This document shows, one piece after another, positions 27,845 through 39,348 of a DNA stretch of 64,000 bases. The position numbers and the translations under genes are program-made. The notes below the pieces were generated by a model. It did no database searches and was not told where the DNA came from. It was given only the letters and a program-made list of their open reading frames with translations. The stretch spans positions 21,021 through 85,020 of the forward strand of contig JACKEP010000024.1 in NCBI GenBank assembly GCA_020632915.1, read 5' to 3'. Position 1 is the stretch's first letter, and each line of letters opens with the position of its first letter. This DNA comes from Alphaproteobacteria bacterium. Its GTDB lineage: Bacteria; Myxococcota_A; UBA796; GCA-2862545.

Positions 27845-29166
27845 ATGGACCGGCAACGGCTGGGTCGGATCGTGCGCCTGCGGCCCCGATCGTCGGCGGG
27901 ATGGTGAGCCAGAACGTGCTCAACTCGTGGACACCGCGATGGTGGGCTCGCTGGGCACCGACGCGCTGGCGGGCGTCGGCGTGGGCGGGTTCTCGTTCTT
28001 CATGTCGTTCGCCGCGATCACCGGCCTGTCGTCGGCGGTGCAGGCGATGAGCGCGCGACGGCTCACCGGAAGGCAACGTGGACCAGGCGGCCACGCCGCT
28101 GCACGCCGGCCTGACCATCGCGCTCGTGGTGGGCGTGCCGCTGGCGGCGAGCGCTGTACCGGCTCGCCCCGCACGTGATCGCGTCCACCGACCCCGCGGT
28201 GCTCGAGCACGCGGTGCCGTACTACCGCGCCCGGGTCGTGGCGCTGGCCGCGGTCGGCGCGAACTTCGCGTTCCGCGGGTTCTGGAACGGGGTGAACCGG
28301 CACGGGGCTGTACTTCCGCACCCTGATCCTGATGCACGTGAGCAACGTGGTGGTCTCAGTACGCGCTCATCTTCGGGGTGGCGGCGCCCGCGCCTCGGCT
28401 CGCTGGGGGCGGGGGTCGGCACGGCCGTGGCCACGTGGCTGGGCACGGTCGCCTACGTGGTGCTGGCGCGTCCCACGGCCGGCCGTTCGGGTTCGGCCTG
28501 GCCGCGTCACGGCCGTCGTGGACCTCGCTGGGCACGCTGCTGCGCCTGTCGGTGCCCAGCGCCATCCAGCAGCAGCTGTTCGCCACCGGGCTGGTCGTGC
28601 TGTTCTGGATCCTCGGCGGCATCGGCGCCGAGCAGGTGGCTGCCGCCAACGTGCTCATCAACGTCACGCTCGTGGCCATCCTGCCGGGCATCGGCCTGGG
28701 GCTGGCGGCCGCGTCGCTGGTCGGTCAGGCGCTGGGGCGCGGTGACGGGCCGACGCGAAGCGCTGGGGCTGGCAGGTGGTGGCGGTCGGCGCCGTGGCGA
28801 TGATGGCGCTCGGCGTGCCGATGTGGCTCGTCCCCGACGCCATCCTCGCGGTGTTCCTGCCCAACGACCCTGCGACCGCGGCGCTCGCACGCCCGGCGCT
28901 CCGGCTCGTGGGCTCACCATCGGCTTCGACGCCGTCGGCCTCGTGCTGTCGAACGCGCTCGGAGCGCCGGGGCCGCCCCGCACGGTGATGGCCTGGTCGG
29001 TGAGCCTGCAGTGGGGCCTGTTCCTCGCCTGCGGCGTGGCTGGTGGGGCCGTGGTGGGGCGGTGGCCTGTTCGCGGTGTGGTGCGTGCAGGCCGTGCAGC
29101 GCGGCCTGCAGGCGCTCGTGTTCGCCTGGCAGTGGCAGCGGGCAGTGGGCGGACGTGCGGGTGTAG
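27845..29166 (+). CDS. MATE family efflux transporter (frameshifted)
   Basis: ATG 27845. Pieces across frames give a 12-helix MATE layout: DRQRLGRIVRL, IVGGMVSQNVLN, TAMVGSLGTDALAGVGVGGF, a helix at 28018-28060 with SSAVQAMSARR, FAFRGFWNGVNR, then the second half FWILGGIGAEQVAAANVLIN, PGIGLGLAAASLVGQALGRG and a last group near 29000-29100. Read with a final shift it ends at the TAG 29164-29166 (QWADVRV). It would export cations or organic compounds using a Na+ or H+ gradient. About eight indels are needed. Convergent with the giant lipoprotein gene, 22 bases away. Confidence 0.8.
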
Positions 29167-29188
29167 CCCGCGGCCGAGGCCGACGCCG

Positions 29189-32100
29189 TCAGTGGACGTG
29201 GTGGCCCCAGCACTGGATGCGGCCGTCGCCTCGACCGCGTCGCGCACACGTGGTCGAAGCCACCGACGATCTCGTCGAACACGCCGGTGGGCGGGTTCGT
29301 GATGCCGTAGGCGCTGTTGCCCCAGCAGGAGATGGTGCCCGTCTGGCTCAGCGCGCAGCTGTACTGGTTGCCGGCGACCACCTCGTCGTAGATCGACCCG
29401 GCCGGCGGCGTCGCCTGCAGCGAGCTGTTGACGCCCCAGCAGGCGAGGCTGTGGTTCGACAGCACGGCGCACGTGTGGTTCACGCCCGCGGCGACGTCGA
29501 TGTAGCTGCCGGCCGGCGCCGAGGACTGCCCGTTGGACGTGGCGCCCCGTAGCAGGTCATCGAGCGGTCCCGACGCGATGGCGCAGGAGTGGTTGAAGCC
29601 TGCGCTGACCGCGGTCCACACGCCGCTGGTCGGGCGGTTGGAGACCTGATGGTCGGCGTCGCCGCCCCAGCACGCGATCGACCCGGTGTTGTCGAGGGCG
29701 CAGGAGTGCTCACGGCCCGTGGACAGGGCGAGCCAGGTGCCGGTGGTGGGGGCGAACGTCTGGCCGGACTGGAAGCTGCCCCAGCAGCGCAGCGCGCCGG
29801 TGAGCGTGATCGCGCACGTGTGGTACTCGCCGCCGCGCACCAGCTGGGCCTGCAGGCCGAGCGGCAGGCTGGCCTGGCCCTCGTCGTCGTCGCCCCAGCA
29901 CACCACGTCGTTGGTGTCGGTGATGCCGCAGGTGCTGTACCAGCCGGGCGAGGCGGTGATCAGCGGCACGGCGTGGGGGGCTGCGTGGCGCCGGTGCTGC
30001 GGTCGCCCCAGCAGACGGTGGTGCCGTCGGTGCGCGTGCCGCAGGCGTGGTAGGCGCCTGGCGACACCGACACGAACGTGCCGGTCGGGGGCGTGGTCTG
30101 CACCTGGGTGGTGTCGCCCCAGCAGCGCAGCTCGTCGTTGGTGGTGATGCCGCAGGCCTGGAGCGCGCCCGCGCGCGGTCGGCGACGTAGGAGCCGGGTG
30201 GGCACGTTCTGGGCGAAGCTGGCGCCCCAGCAGGTGATCGAGCCGTCGCCGCGCAGGCCGCAGCTGAACGAGCCGCCGGCGGCGATCTCGACGAACGGAC
30301 CCGTCGGGGCGTCGAGCTGGTGGTTGCCGTTCTCGCCCCAGCAGAACGGGTTGCCGAGGGTGTCGAGGGCGCAGCTGTGCAGGGTGCCGACGCTCAGCGA
30401 CGACCACGTGCCGTTCGGGGCGGTGGTCTGGCCCGAGATCGAGGTGCCCCAGCAGCGCAGCGTGCCCGACGGCGACAGGGCGCACGCGTGGACGGCGCCC
30501 ACCTGGACGTCGGCCCACGCGCCGGTGGGAGGCGCCTCGGACATCGAGCCCCAGCACGTCACCGAGTTGGACGCGGAGAGGCCGCAGCCGGCGCGCCCCC
30601 CGACGTCGATGCGGTTCATCGGGATCTCGAGCGGCCGCCCCTCGCCGAGCTCGTTCTCGCCCCAGCAGCGCGGCGTGCGGTCGGGCGCGATGGCGCACGT
30701 GGTGCCTTCGCCCGCCGACACACTCGCGAGGTCGACCGTGATCGCGTGCGCGGTGGCCGTGGCGGTGCCCGAGTTGCGGTTGCCGTCGGTGGCGTAGGCC
30801 GTGCACACCCACGTCTCGCCGTCGGCGATGTCGGCGGCGGGGATCGTGTCGTCGGTCCACGTGGTGGTGGTGGGCCCGACGTAGCCGCCGCCTGCGGTGT
30901 GGGCGACGCCGTCGCGCGTCCAGCTGAACCGGTAGGTGACAGGGTCGCTGTCGACGTCGGTGGACTGGGTGGTGATGCGGCAGCGCAGGCCGTCGCGGCC
31001 GGCCGCGGGCCACCGCGGGGAGACGGCGACGGTGGGCGTGGACGGCGCCGAGTTGCCGACGGTGAGGGTGTTGGACGGGATCTGCGAGCTGTTGGCGGTG
31101 CCGTCGTTGGCGGTGACGAACACCTGCACGGCGGCGTTGCGGAACAGGTAGCTGGCCTCGAGGACGCCGTCGGTGCCGAGCTTGACGGTGGAGCCGTCCA
31201 CCCGCCAGTTGTAGGTGTAGGTGAGCACGTCCTGCGGGTCGACGTCGTTGGCCGTGACCGTGGCGGTGATCGGCGTGGTCGCCGACGGCGGGTTCGGCCC
31301 GATGGTGACCGTGGAGATCACCGGCGCGGTGTTGACCACGTTGGCGATGGCGGTGGTGACGGGGAAGCCCTCGTCGTCGCCGTCGAACGGGTAGACCCGC
31401 GCATAGACCTGGTCGCCCTTGTCGAAGTGGGTGCTGTCGAGCGTGCTGCCGGTGACCGAGGTCACCCGGGTGTCGTTGACCCACCACTGCACGTGGGCGG
31501 TGAGGTTGGGGACGTCGATGGCGTCGAGGTCGGCGAGGCCCCTGCACCGAGGCGGTGACGGTGTCGCCCTCGCGGAGCAGCACCCGGTTGAGCGTGGCCG
31601 TGCTCGCGGTGGGCAGCGAGTTGCCGATCGTGGTGATCGCGGACGTCACCGGCATGCCGACGTCGATGTTGTCGTCGGGGATCAGCGTGCAGGTGACCTG
31701 GTCGTACTTGCCGAACCGGGTGTTGGTGAGCGTGGAGCCCACCACCGGCACCGTGAGCGTGTTGACGGCCCAGGCGTAGCTGTAGCGCTCGCTGTCGCCG
31801 TCGGCGTCGAACCACGTGCCCGGCTCGCACCGCAGCGTGCTGGCCTCGGTGGGCAGCGCCGGGGAGATGCGCGCGATGTCGAGGGACGGGGGCGCGTTCT
31901 GCACGGTGACCGCGTCGGACGTGATCGTGTCGCTGACGCCCACGCCGTCGCTGGCCACGGCGCTGACCTGCACGGTCTGGTCGCGCACGAAGCGGTTGGC
32001 CGCCAGGGTGGGGCCGGTGACGCCGGTGACGGTGGAGCCGTCGACCGTCCACGTGTAGGTCACGGTGATCGGATCGCCGTTGGTGTCGAAGGCGTCGGCC

Positions 32101-33583
32101 ACGGCCACGGCGTCGAACGCAGCGGTGAGCGGCGTGGGCGTGATCGTCAGCGAGGCGATCTCGGGCGGGTTGTTGCCCACGGTGACGAGGTCGGTGGCGA
32201 AGACCGGGCCGTCCTCGATGCCGTCGTTGGGCGTGATGAACACCTGCACCTGGTCCTCGCGGACGAAGGCGTTCCCGGGCAGCGTGTCGGTGGTGCTGCG
32301 CAGGAAGCCCTCGACGTACCAGGCGTAGGACAGGGTGACGGTGTCGCCGTCGTCGTCGACCACAGGGCCGATGTCGAGCGTGAGCGGGTCGCCGGGCGTG
32401 GGGGCCAGATCGGCGATCTCGGCGTCGGTGACCACCGGCGGGCTGTTGACCACGTGGACGGTGTTGGACGGCGTGCCGGTGCCGGGCGTGGTGCCGTCGG
32501 TGGGGTGACCGTGCAGGTGACGGTGTCGCCGCGGGTGAAGCTCGCACCGGTCAGCGTGGACGACGTGGCGGCGATCGTCTGGGTGCCCACCTGCCAGCTG
32601 TAGCGGAGCGTGACGGTGTCGCCGTCGACGTCGCGCGGGTTGGTGGCGGCGCACGTGAGCACGTCGGCCTTGCGGACGTCGCCTGCCGGGGACAGCGTGA
32701 CGCCGCCGACGGTGGGGGCGGCGTTGCGGACGACGACCTCGTCGAGGACGTAGGGCTCGCCGTCAGCGCGGCCGTCGGACGGCACGATGGTGAGCCCGAT
32801 GCGGTCGTTGCGCTCAAAGCGGTCGGTGGTCAGGCGCCGGGTGGAGGAGGCCTCCTCGCCGTTGACCGTCCACGTGTAGGTGAACGTGATGTCGTCCCCG
32901 TCGGGATCGTTGGCGTCGATCTCGGGCGTGATCTCGCTGGCGGCGGTGACGGGCGACGGGGTGAGCGACACACCCAGGATCTCCGGGCGGGCCGTTGGTG
33001 ACGCGCACCTCGGCGGTGGCGGCTCGCCCTTGTCGGTGCCGTCGTCGGGGATGACCGTGACCGTCCACGTCTGGCCGCGCGCGGTGGCCGTGTAGGGGAC
33101 GGTGTCGCCGGTGTAGGTGGTGGTGACGCCGTCCTTGGCCCACGCGAACGCGAACGAGACCGGGTCGTTGTCGGCGTCGGTGCCCACGGGCACGGCGCGC
33201 AGGTCGGCCAGGGAGTCCGGCGCGATGGGCTCGATGGTGACGGTGGCTGCGGGCGCGGCGTTGGCGATGGTGACCGAGGCCGAGCCCGGCAGGCCCTCGC
33301 CCTGGTCGCCGGTGGCGGTGACCTGCACCGACCACGTCTCGCCGCGGGCGGTGTCGGTGGCGGCCACGCTGGCGCCGGCGATCGACGGCACCACCTTGCC
33401 GTTGCGCGACCACGTGTAGACCAGCGTGACCGGCGCGTCGCCCTCGGCGGCGGTGACCTCGGCGACGAGGTCGTCGAGCGTGGACGGCTGCTCGGGCGTG
33501 ATCCGGACGTCGGGAGCGGGGAGCGTCGGCGAGCAGGCGGCGAGGACCAGGAGGGGGGCGGACAGGTGGAGCGGTCGCTTCAT
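29189..33583 (-). CDS. Giant lipoprotein: tandem Ig-like modules then RCC1-like repeats (some frameshifts)
   Basis: ATG 33583: MKRPLHLSAPLLVLAAC is a lipobox. About 1460 residues in total. The N-terminal two thirds are ~9 tandem Ig/PKD-like modules of ~95 residues, each with D-x-D-G-D-x-V/I-x-x-x-Y-x-W (for example DNDPVSFAFAWAKDGV, DPDGDDITFTYTWTVNGEEA, DVDGDTVTLRYSWQVG). The C-terminal third is 12-13 RCC1-like repeats of ~40 residues with a Cys near the start and CWG near the end (SCALDNTGSIACWGG, TCAITLTGALRCWG), likely a seven-bladed or larger propeller. Frame shifts near 32995, 32510, 31540, 30170, 29990, 29560 and 29220 break it. The last reads GRIQCWGHHVH and stops at 29189-29191. Surface-exposed, function unknown. 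Confidence 0.8.
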
Positions 33584-33689
33584 GGACAATCCGTGCGGGT
33601 GGTCGCGCAATCCTCGATGCGCAACCTACAACATGCTGGCGGCATCGGCAGGGTTCGTGGACACCGTGACCGGTGCTGACGCCCGACCG

Positions 33690-34937
<1,248 letters not shown>

Positions 34938-35092
34938 GGCGGCGCCGCTATCGCGCGCCCGTCGGCGGAGCCACGGCCGGCGCACCGCGGCGTGGGATCG
35001 GCGCCGGAGCGGCCCATCCGGGGGACGGTCGTTGCGGGCGCCCGATGGTGCCTTTATGGTCGAGGTGTCGTTGGAACGCCAGGGAGGTCCAC

Positions 35093-35689
35093 GTGAACCT
35101 GCGGGAGCGCAAGAAGGCGCGCACGCGTCGCCTGCTCGCGGACGGCGCCATCCAGCTGTTCGTCACCCGGGGCTTCGAGGCCACCACCGTCGACGACATC
35201 GTCGACGCCGCCGGCGTGTCCCGACGCACGTTCTTCCGCTACTTCCCCAGCAAGGAGGCGGCGTTCTTCGCCCACCACGACGATCGCTTCGACCGCTTCT
35301 GCGCGCTGATCGCCGAGCGGGTGCCCGCGCAGGGCGCGTGGAACGCGGTGTGTGGCGTCCTGCTCGAGCTCGGGCCGAACTACGAGGCCGATCGGGAGGG
35401 CGCGCTCGCCTGGCGGGCCACGCTGCGCACCTGTGAGCCGCTGCTCGCCTACGATCTGCAGGCCGACGCCCGCTGGGAGGCCGCCGTGGCCAGCGCGTTC
35501 CGCCGCACGGGCGACTCCGCGCTCGACGCCGCCGTCCGCGCGGGGGCGCTGATGGGCGTCGTCCGCGCTGTGCTCGTGTCCTGGTACGAGGGCGAGGGCC
35601 GCGGCGACCTCGTGGCGATGGGCCGCGAGGCGCTGGACTGGTTGTCGACCGGCCTCGCCGAGCGCCGGCTGGTGCGCCGCCTGGCCTGA
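35093..35689 (+). CDS. TetR/AcrR family transcriptional regulator
   Basis: 198 residues starting at GTG 35093, preceded by GGGAGG. The N-terminal helix-turn-helix is classical: RKKARTRRLLADGAIQLFVT, RGFEATTVDDIVDAAGVSRR, TFFRYFPSKEAAFFAHHD. The remaining ~135 residues are a helical ligand/dimer domain without recognisable specificity. TetR proteins usually repress a neighbouring or divergent gene; the divergent aminotransferase (start 34937, 155 bases away) is the natural candidate target, but no clear operator palindrome stands out in the gap. Confidence 0.92.
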   Translation: MNLRERKKARTRRLLADGAIQLFVTRGFEATTVDDIVDAAGVSRRTFFRYFPSKEAAFFAHHDDRFDRFCALIAERVPAQGAWNAVCGVLLELGPNYEADREGALAWRATLRTCEPLLAYDLQADARWEAAVASAFRRTGDSALDAAVRAGALMGVVRAVLVSWYEGEGRGDLVAMGREALDWLSTGLAERRLVRRLA

Positions 35690-35719
35690 GCGTCGGGCGG
35701 CCGTGGGCGCCGACCGCGC

Positions 35720-36301
35720 CTACCGACCGAACAGCTTGCCGATGCGGCCGATGAGGCCCAGGCGCGGGATCTCCTCGGTGTCCTCGTCGCGGGCGTCGCC
35801 GAACGTGAAGTCGTACGGGCTGTCGTCGGGGTCGAGGTCGCCCAGCAGGGCGTAGGCGTCGGCGAAGCCGTCGGGGTCGCGGTGCTTGTGGGTGCGCGAC
35901 CAGGCCACGGCGTCGTGGACGAGCCTGGCCACGGCGGCCGGCTCCACGGACACCATCGCCTCGTTCTCCGAGCGCTCGACGAGCGCCTGCTGGACGTGGC
36001 CCTCCGACACGCCCACCTGGTGGGCGCAGGCGACGAGGCCGGCGTCGGCCGTATCGACCTCGAAGGCCGCCCACGCCCAGGTGCCGTCGGCGTGGCCGCG
36101 GGCGATGACGGCCTGGATGCGGGCCTCGGGCTCGTGCCAGCTGTCGGACAGCCAGGCGTCGCGGACGGGCCACGAGGCGGCCGTTCCGATGCCGGCGTGG
36201 GTGCGGCGGGTGCGCTCCTTGCGCGCCTGCTGGGCCACCGCCCGCTTCTTCTTGTGCTTGTCGGCCTTGGCCTGCGCACGGCGCTCGTGGCTCGACGCCA
36301 T
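35720..36301 (-). CDS. Hypothetical protein, basic N-terminal helix
   Basis: 193 residues from ATG 36301, chosen because TGGAGGTGG precedes it. The first ~45 residues are strongly basic and helical (SSHERRAQAKADKHKKKRAV, then QQARKERTRRTH), followed by a folded part with the repeated aromatic WPVRDAWLSDSW and an acidic tail ending GLIGRIGKLFGR. No signal peptide or membrane helix. The basic start could bind nucleic acid or ribosomes; that is a guess. Convergent with the TetR gene, 30 bases away. Confidence 0.65.
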   Translation of the reverse strand: MASSHERRAQAKADKHKKKRAVAQQARKERTRRTHAGIGTAASWPVRDAWLSDSWHEPEARIQAVIARGHADGTWAWAAFEVDTADAGLVACAHQVGVSEGHVQQALVERSENEAMVSVEPAAVARLVHDAVAWSRTHKHRDPDGFADAYALLGDLDPDDSPYDFTFGDARDEDTEEIPRLGLIGRIGKLFGR

Positions 36302-36481
36302 CACCACCTCCAGGGCCGTTGCGCGTAACACCGGGGGACGTCGCGGGGCGCCGCACGCAGGGCGGATCGTGCGGATGTCAGGAGCGTGTCGCGGTGTTCT
36401 CGCCGCCGAAGGGTGCGTGATACCGTCGCCCGGCTCCGAAGGCCCGGATCAGGGTCTTCGCAGGGTTCCGGGAGGCTGGGC

Positions 36482-37330
36482 ATGGCCCGACGCGACATCG
36501 GCATCCCCGTGGTGATCGTCTACCTGCTGGTCTGGTGGGGCGGCTTCACCGCGCTCATGCTGTGGGTGGTGAGCAACAGCGCGCCAGGCGTGCCCACGCT
36601 CGCCTGGAAGGACGAGGTGGCCACCACGTCCACCAAGCTCGCGGTCGACATCACGGCCGACGCGCCCGATGCCGACGGCGACGCCCTCACCTACACCTAC
36701 ACCTGGAAGAAGGACGGTGAGGTGGTGATGACCGAGGACGGCTCGGCCACCTACAACGCCAAGACCGTCTCCACGAAGGACACCCGCAAGGGCCAGGTGT
36801 GGGAGGTCACCGTGGTGGCCGACGACGGCACCATGAACGGCTCGGGCTGCTGGCTGCCGATGCGCGCCTGCGCCACCGGTGCCGGGGCCTCGATCTCCAC
36901 CACGATCGTCAACACGCCGCCGCGTCCGCGCGTGCGCTTCGTCGACGCCGAGGGCACCGAGATCGAGGAGTACGACGGGAAGAAGGGCTCCGACATCACG
37001 CTGTCGCTGTCGTGCTTCGACCCCGACTTCATCGACAACGACCGCGACGAGGCCGCCGCGCGCGCCGCGTCCGGCGAGCCGCCGCCCGCGCCGCCGGCAG
37101 AGGGCGAGGCCGCTCCCGAGAAGCCCGACCCCTGCACCTACACGATCGCCTGGTACCCGGCCGACGTCGAGGTCGAGGAGGGCACCGAGCCCGAGCCCGC
37201 GTGGACGGAGCCGATGCTGCCCGCCGCCGAGGCGAAGAAGGCGGCCTCCTGGCGCGTCGTGGTCGTGGCCAACGACGGCGAGGAAGACGGCGAGCCCGAC
37301 GAGGAGTCGATCGCGGCCGCCGTCGAGTAG
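36482..37330 (+). CDS. Membrane-anchored protein with Ig-like module
   Basis: 282 residues. One N-terminal membrane helix (IPVVIVYLLVWWGGFTALML) anchors a periplasmic part. Residues ~50-135 are an Ig/PKD-like module with DADGDALTYTYTWKKDGE and KGQVWEVTVVADDGTMNG, the same consensus as the tandem modules of the giant lipoprotein at 29189-33583. A second module (~145-275) is interrupted by a Pro/Ala/Glu-rich insert and ends NDGEEDGEPDEES. Cysteines in GCWLPMRAC may pair. It precedes the second RCC1 lipoprotein by 239 bases on the same strand. Possibly an assembly or surface-display partner; function unknown. Confidence 0.75.
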   Translation: MARRDIGIPVVIVYLLVWWGGFTALMLWVVSNSAPGVPTLAWKDEVATTSTKLAVDITADAPDADGDALTYTYTWKKDGEVVMTEDGSATYNAKTVSTKDTRKGQVWEVTVVADDGTMNGSGCWLPMRACATGAGASISTTIVNTPPRPRVRFVDAEGTEIEEYDGKKGSDITLSLSCFDPDFIDNDRDEAAARAASGEPPPAPPAEGEAAPEKPDPCTYTIAWYPADVEVEEGTEPEPAWTEPMLPAAEAKKAASWRVVVVANDGEEDGEPDEESIAAAVE

Positions 37331-37377
37331 AGCGTCGCCCCAGCGTGGCCGCGGCGCACCACGTGCCGACGGTCCTC

Positions 37378-37405
37378 CGAGCCCCCGCCTCCGTGCGGGG
37401 GCTCG
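37378..37405. terminator. Strong hairpin, likely terminator
   Basis: Perfect 11-bp inverted repeat (CGAGCCCCCGC / GCGGGGGCTCG, six-base loop, arms 37378-37388 and 37395-37405) 47 bases after the stop of the membrane-anchored Ig-like gene. No T tract follows, which is common in GC-rich genomes. Confidence 0.6.
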
Positions 37406-37569
37406 CGTGTCTGGGGCGGGGGTCCTGGGGCCGACGAACCTGTCGCAATCCTTGCTCCGGTGCCGCCGACGGTGGCGTCCGGGTCGCGGGCCCGCGGGCG
37501 ATGGGGCATGATGGTCGCCGTTCGACCGCGGGTCCCCCTGCCAAGCCGCCCGCCGGTCCTGGAGTGCGC

Positions 37570-39348
37570 ATGCGCATCCGCTCGCTGTCCGTCCTGTGTC
37601 CGCTGCTCCTCGTGCCGTGGATCGGGCTCGTCGGCGGCTGCAGCCCCGACGGACGGCTCGCCGCCGTGCCGACGTCCCCGTTCTCCACGGGCGACGTGGG
37701 CACCACGCTGCCCAACGATCCGGTCGACGGCTCGGTGATCGTCGACGACACCGACGCCCCGGACACCGACGTCGCGGTGGACACCGACACCACGCCCACC
37801 GAGGTCACGCTGACGTCGGTGGCTGCGGGACGCGACTTCACCTGCGCCACGTGGTCCGACGGCACGCTGTCGTGCTGGGGGGCGAACGACGTCGGCCAGT
37901 CCCGGGCCCCCGCCGGCAGCTACCAGACCGTCGTCGCCGGCAGCTCCCACGCGTGCGCGCTCAACGCCGCCGGGCGGGTGGTGTGCTGGGGTGACGCCAC
38001 GCTCGGGCGCCTCCAGGCCCCTGCTGGCGTGTTCACCGGCCTCGCGGCCGGCAGCGAGAGCTCGTGTGCGTGGTCCTCCACGACCGTGTCGTGCTGGGGC
38101 AACGGGCTCACCGCCCCGACGAGCGTGCCGGGCGTGGCCAAGATCGTGGTCGGCAGCGCGTTCGGCTGCGCGCTCAACGGCGACGGCGACCTCGTCTGCT
38201 TTGGCGCGGGTGCCGCCGTGCGCGACGCGCCCGACACCGCCACCGACATCGCCGCCGGCCTGTACCACGTGTGCGCCCTCACCCAGACGGGCGCGGTCAC
38301 GTGCTGGGGTGCCGACAACCTGCAGCAGGTGGGCGATGCGCCGGCCGGCGCCGGCTACGCGTCGATCGCGGCAGGCGGCAACACGTCGTGCGCGGTGCGC
38401 GCGGGGCGGGCCACCTGCTGGGGCTTCTCCGAGTCCAACCACGCCGACGTCCCCACCGACGCCGACCTGCACGACGTCTCGGTCGGCAGCTCGCACGTGT
38501 GTGCCGGCAAGGGCGACGCGGGCGACGTGGTGTGCTGGGGCTCCGACGACAGCTTCGAGGCCACGCCGCCCATCGTCGACGCCGTCGCGGTCACCGTGGG
38601 CATGGGCGGGCACGGCTGCGCGCTGCACACCGACGGCAGCCTCACCTGCTTCGGGCTCGACGCCGGCGGGCAGGCCACGCCGCCCGACGGGCCGTGGAGC
38701 GAGGTGGCGGCCGGGTGGTTCCACACCTGTGGCCTCCGCGACAGCGGCGGCGTCGCCTGCTGGGGTGTCGACACCCGCGGGCAGGCCACCGCGCCGTCCA
38801 CGGGCACGTGGTCGTCCGTGGCCCCGGGGCGGCTCTTCTCGTGCGCGGCGATGGCCGCGACCGGTGCGGTCACCTGCTGGGGCGATCTGTCGCCGCGCAC
38901 GCCGCCGCCCGCGAGCCCCGGCGGCCTCATCGCCGGCAACGGCCACGTCTGCGGCCTGTCCTCCGACGCGGGCGGCACGATGACGTGCGCGGCGTCGCCC
39001 GGCACGTCCAACGCGTTCCCGGCCGCTCCGGTCGACGCCGTCACCGCCGTGGCCGCCGGCAACGGCAACACCTGCTGGATCGCGGGCGGTCAGCTCGGCT
39101 GCGCCGGTGCCGACGTGGGCGGCGAGACCTCCCCGCCAGCGGGGAACTACCGCGACGTCGCCCTCGGCATGAGCCACGGCTGCGCCATCGCGTCGGCCGG
39201 CGGGGGCCTGCACTGCTGGGGCGACGACACCGAGGGCGCGGCCTCGCCCCCCACGGGCAGCTACACCGACGTCGCCGCTGGCGACGGCGTCACCTGTGCC
39301 GTGCGCGTCGACGGACGCGTGCGGTGCTGGGGCAACAAGGCGCTGTAG
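37570..39348 (+). CDS. RCC1-repeat lipoprotein
   Basis: 592 residues from ATG 37570. The signal ends IGLVGGC. An acidic Asp-Thr linker (VIVDDTDAPDTDVAVDTDT) leads to ~13 RCC1-like repeats filling the rest. Each is ~38-40 residues: a small-residue strand (VAAGxxHxC), a Cys, a turn rich in Gly/Asp, then CWG (FTCATWSDGTLSCWGANDVG, HACALNAAGRVVCWG, HVCALTQTGAVTCWG), and a Pro-rich link (APAGSY, PPDGPW). Two cysteines per repeat suggest one disulfide per blade. It has no Ig-like part, unlike the related giant lipoprotein at 29189-33583. Probably a surface propeller for binding; not a Ran exchange factor. Confidence 0.88.
   Translation: MRIRSLSVLCPLLLVPWIGLVGGCSPDGRLAAVPTSPFSTGDVGTTLPNDPVDGSVIVDDTDAPDTDVAVDTDTTPTEVTLTSVAAGRDFTCATWSDGTLSCWGANDVGQSRAPAGSYQTVVAGSSHACALNAAGRVVCWGDATLGRLQAPAGVFTGLAAGSESSCAWSSTTVSCWGNGLTAPTSVPGVAKIVVGSAFGCALNGDGDLVCFGAGAAVRDAPDTATDIAAGLYHVCALTQTGAVTCWGADNLQQVGDAPAGAGYASIAAGGNTSCAVRAGRATCWGFSESNHADVPTDADLHDVSVGSSHVCAGKGDAGDVVCWGSDDSFEATPPIVDAVAVTVGMGGHGCALHTDGSLTCFGLDAGGQATPPDGPWSEVAAGWFHTCGLRDSGGVACWGVDTRGQATAPSTGTWSSVAPGRLFSCAAMAATGAVTCWGDLSPRTPPPASPGGLIAGNGHVCGLSSDAGGTMTCAASPGTSNAFPAAPVDAVTAVAAGNGNTCWIAGGQLGCAGADVGGETSPPAGNYRDVALGMSHGCAIASAGGGLHCWGDDTEGAASPPTGSYTDVAAGDGVTCAVRVDGRVRCWGNKAL

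Noticed and set aside
18900..33000. A decayed gene island or remnant of transfer
   Set aside because: All frames keep intact motifs and there are no deletions, IS elements or nonsense clusters. Sequence errors are the simpler explanation.
37138..39213. Long minus-strand open frame opposite the RCC1 lipoprotein
   Set aside because: It is the reverse shadow of the repeated CWG codons; the plus strand has the signal peptide and repeats.
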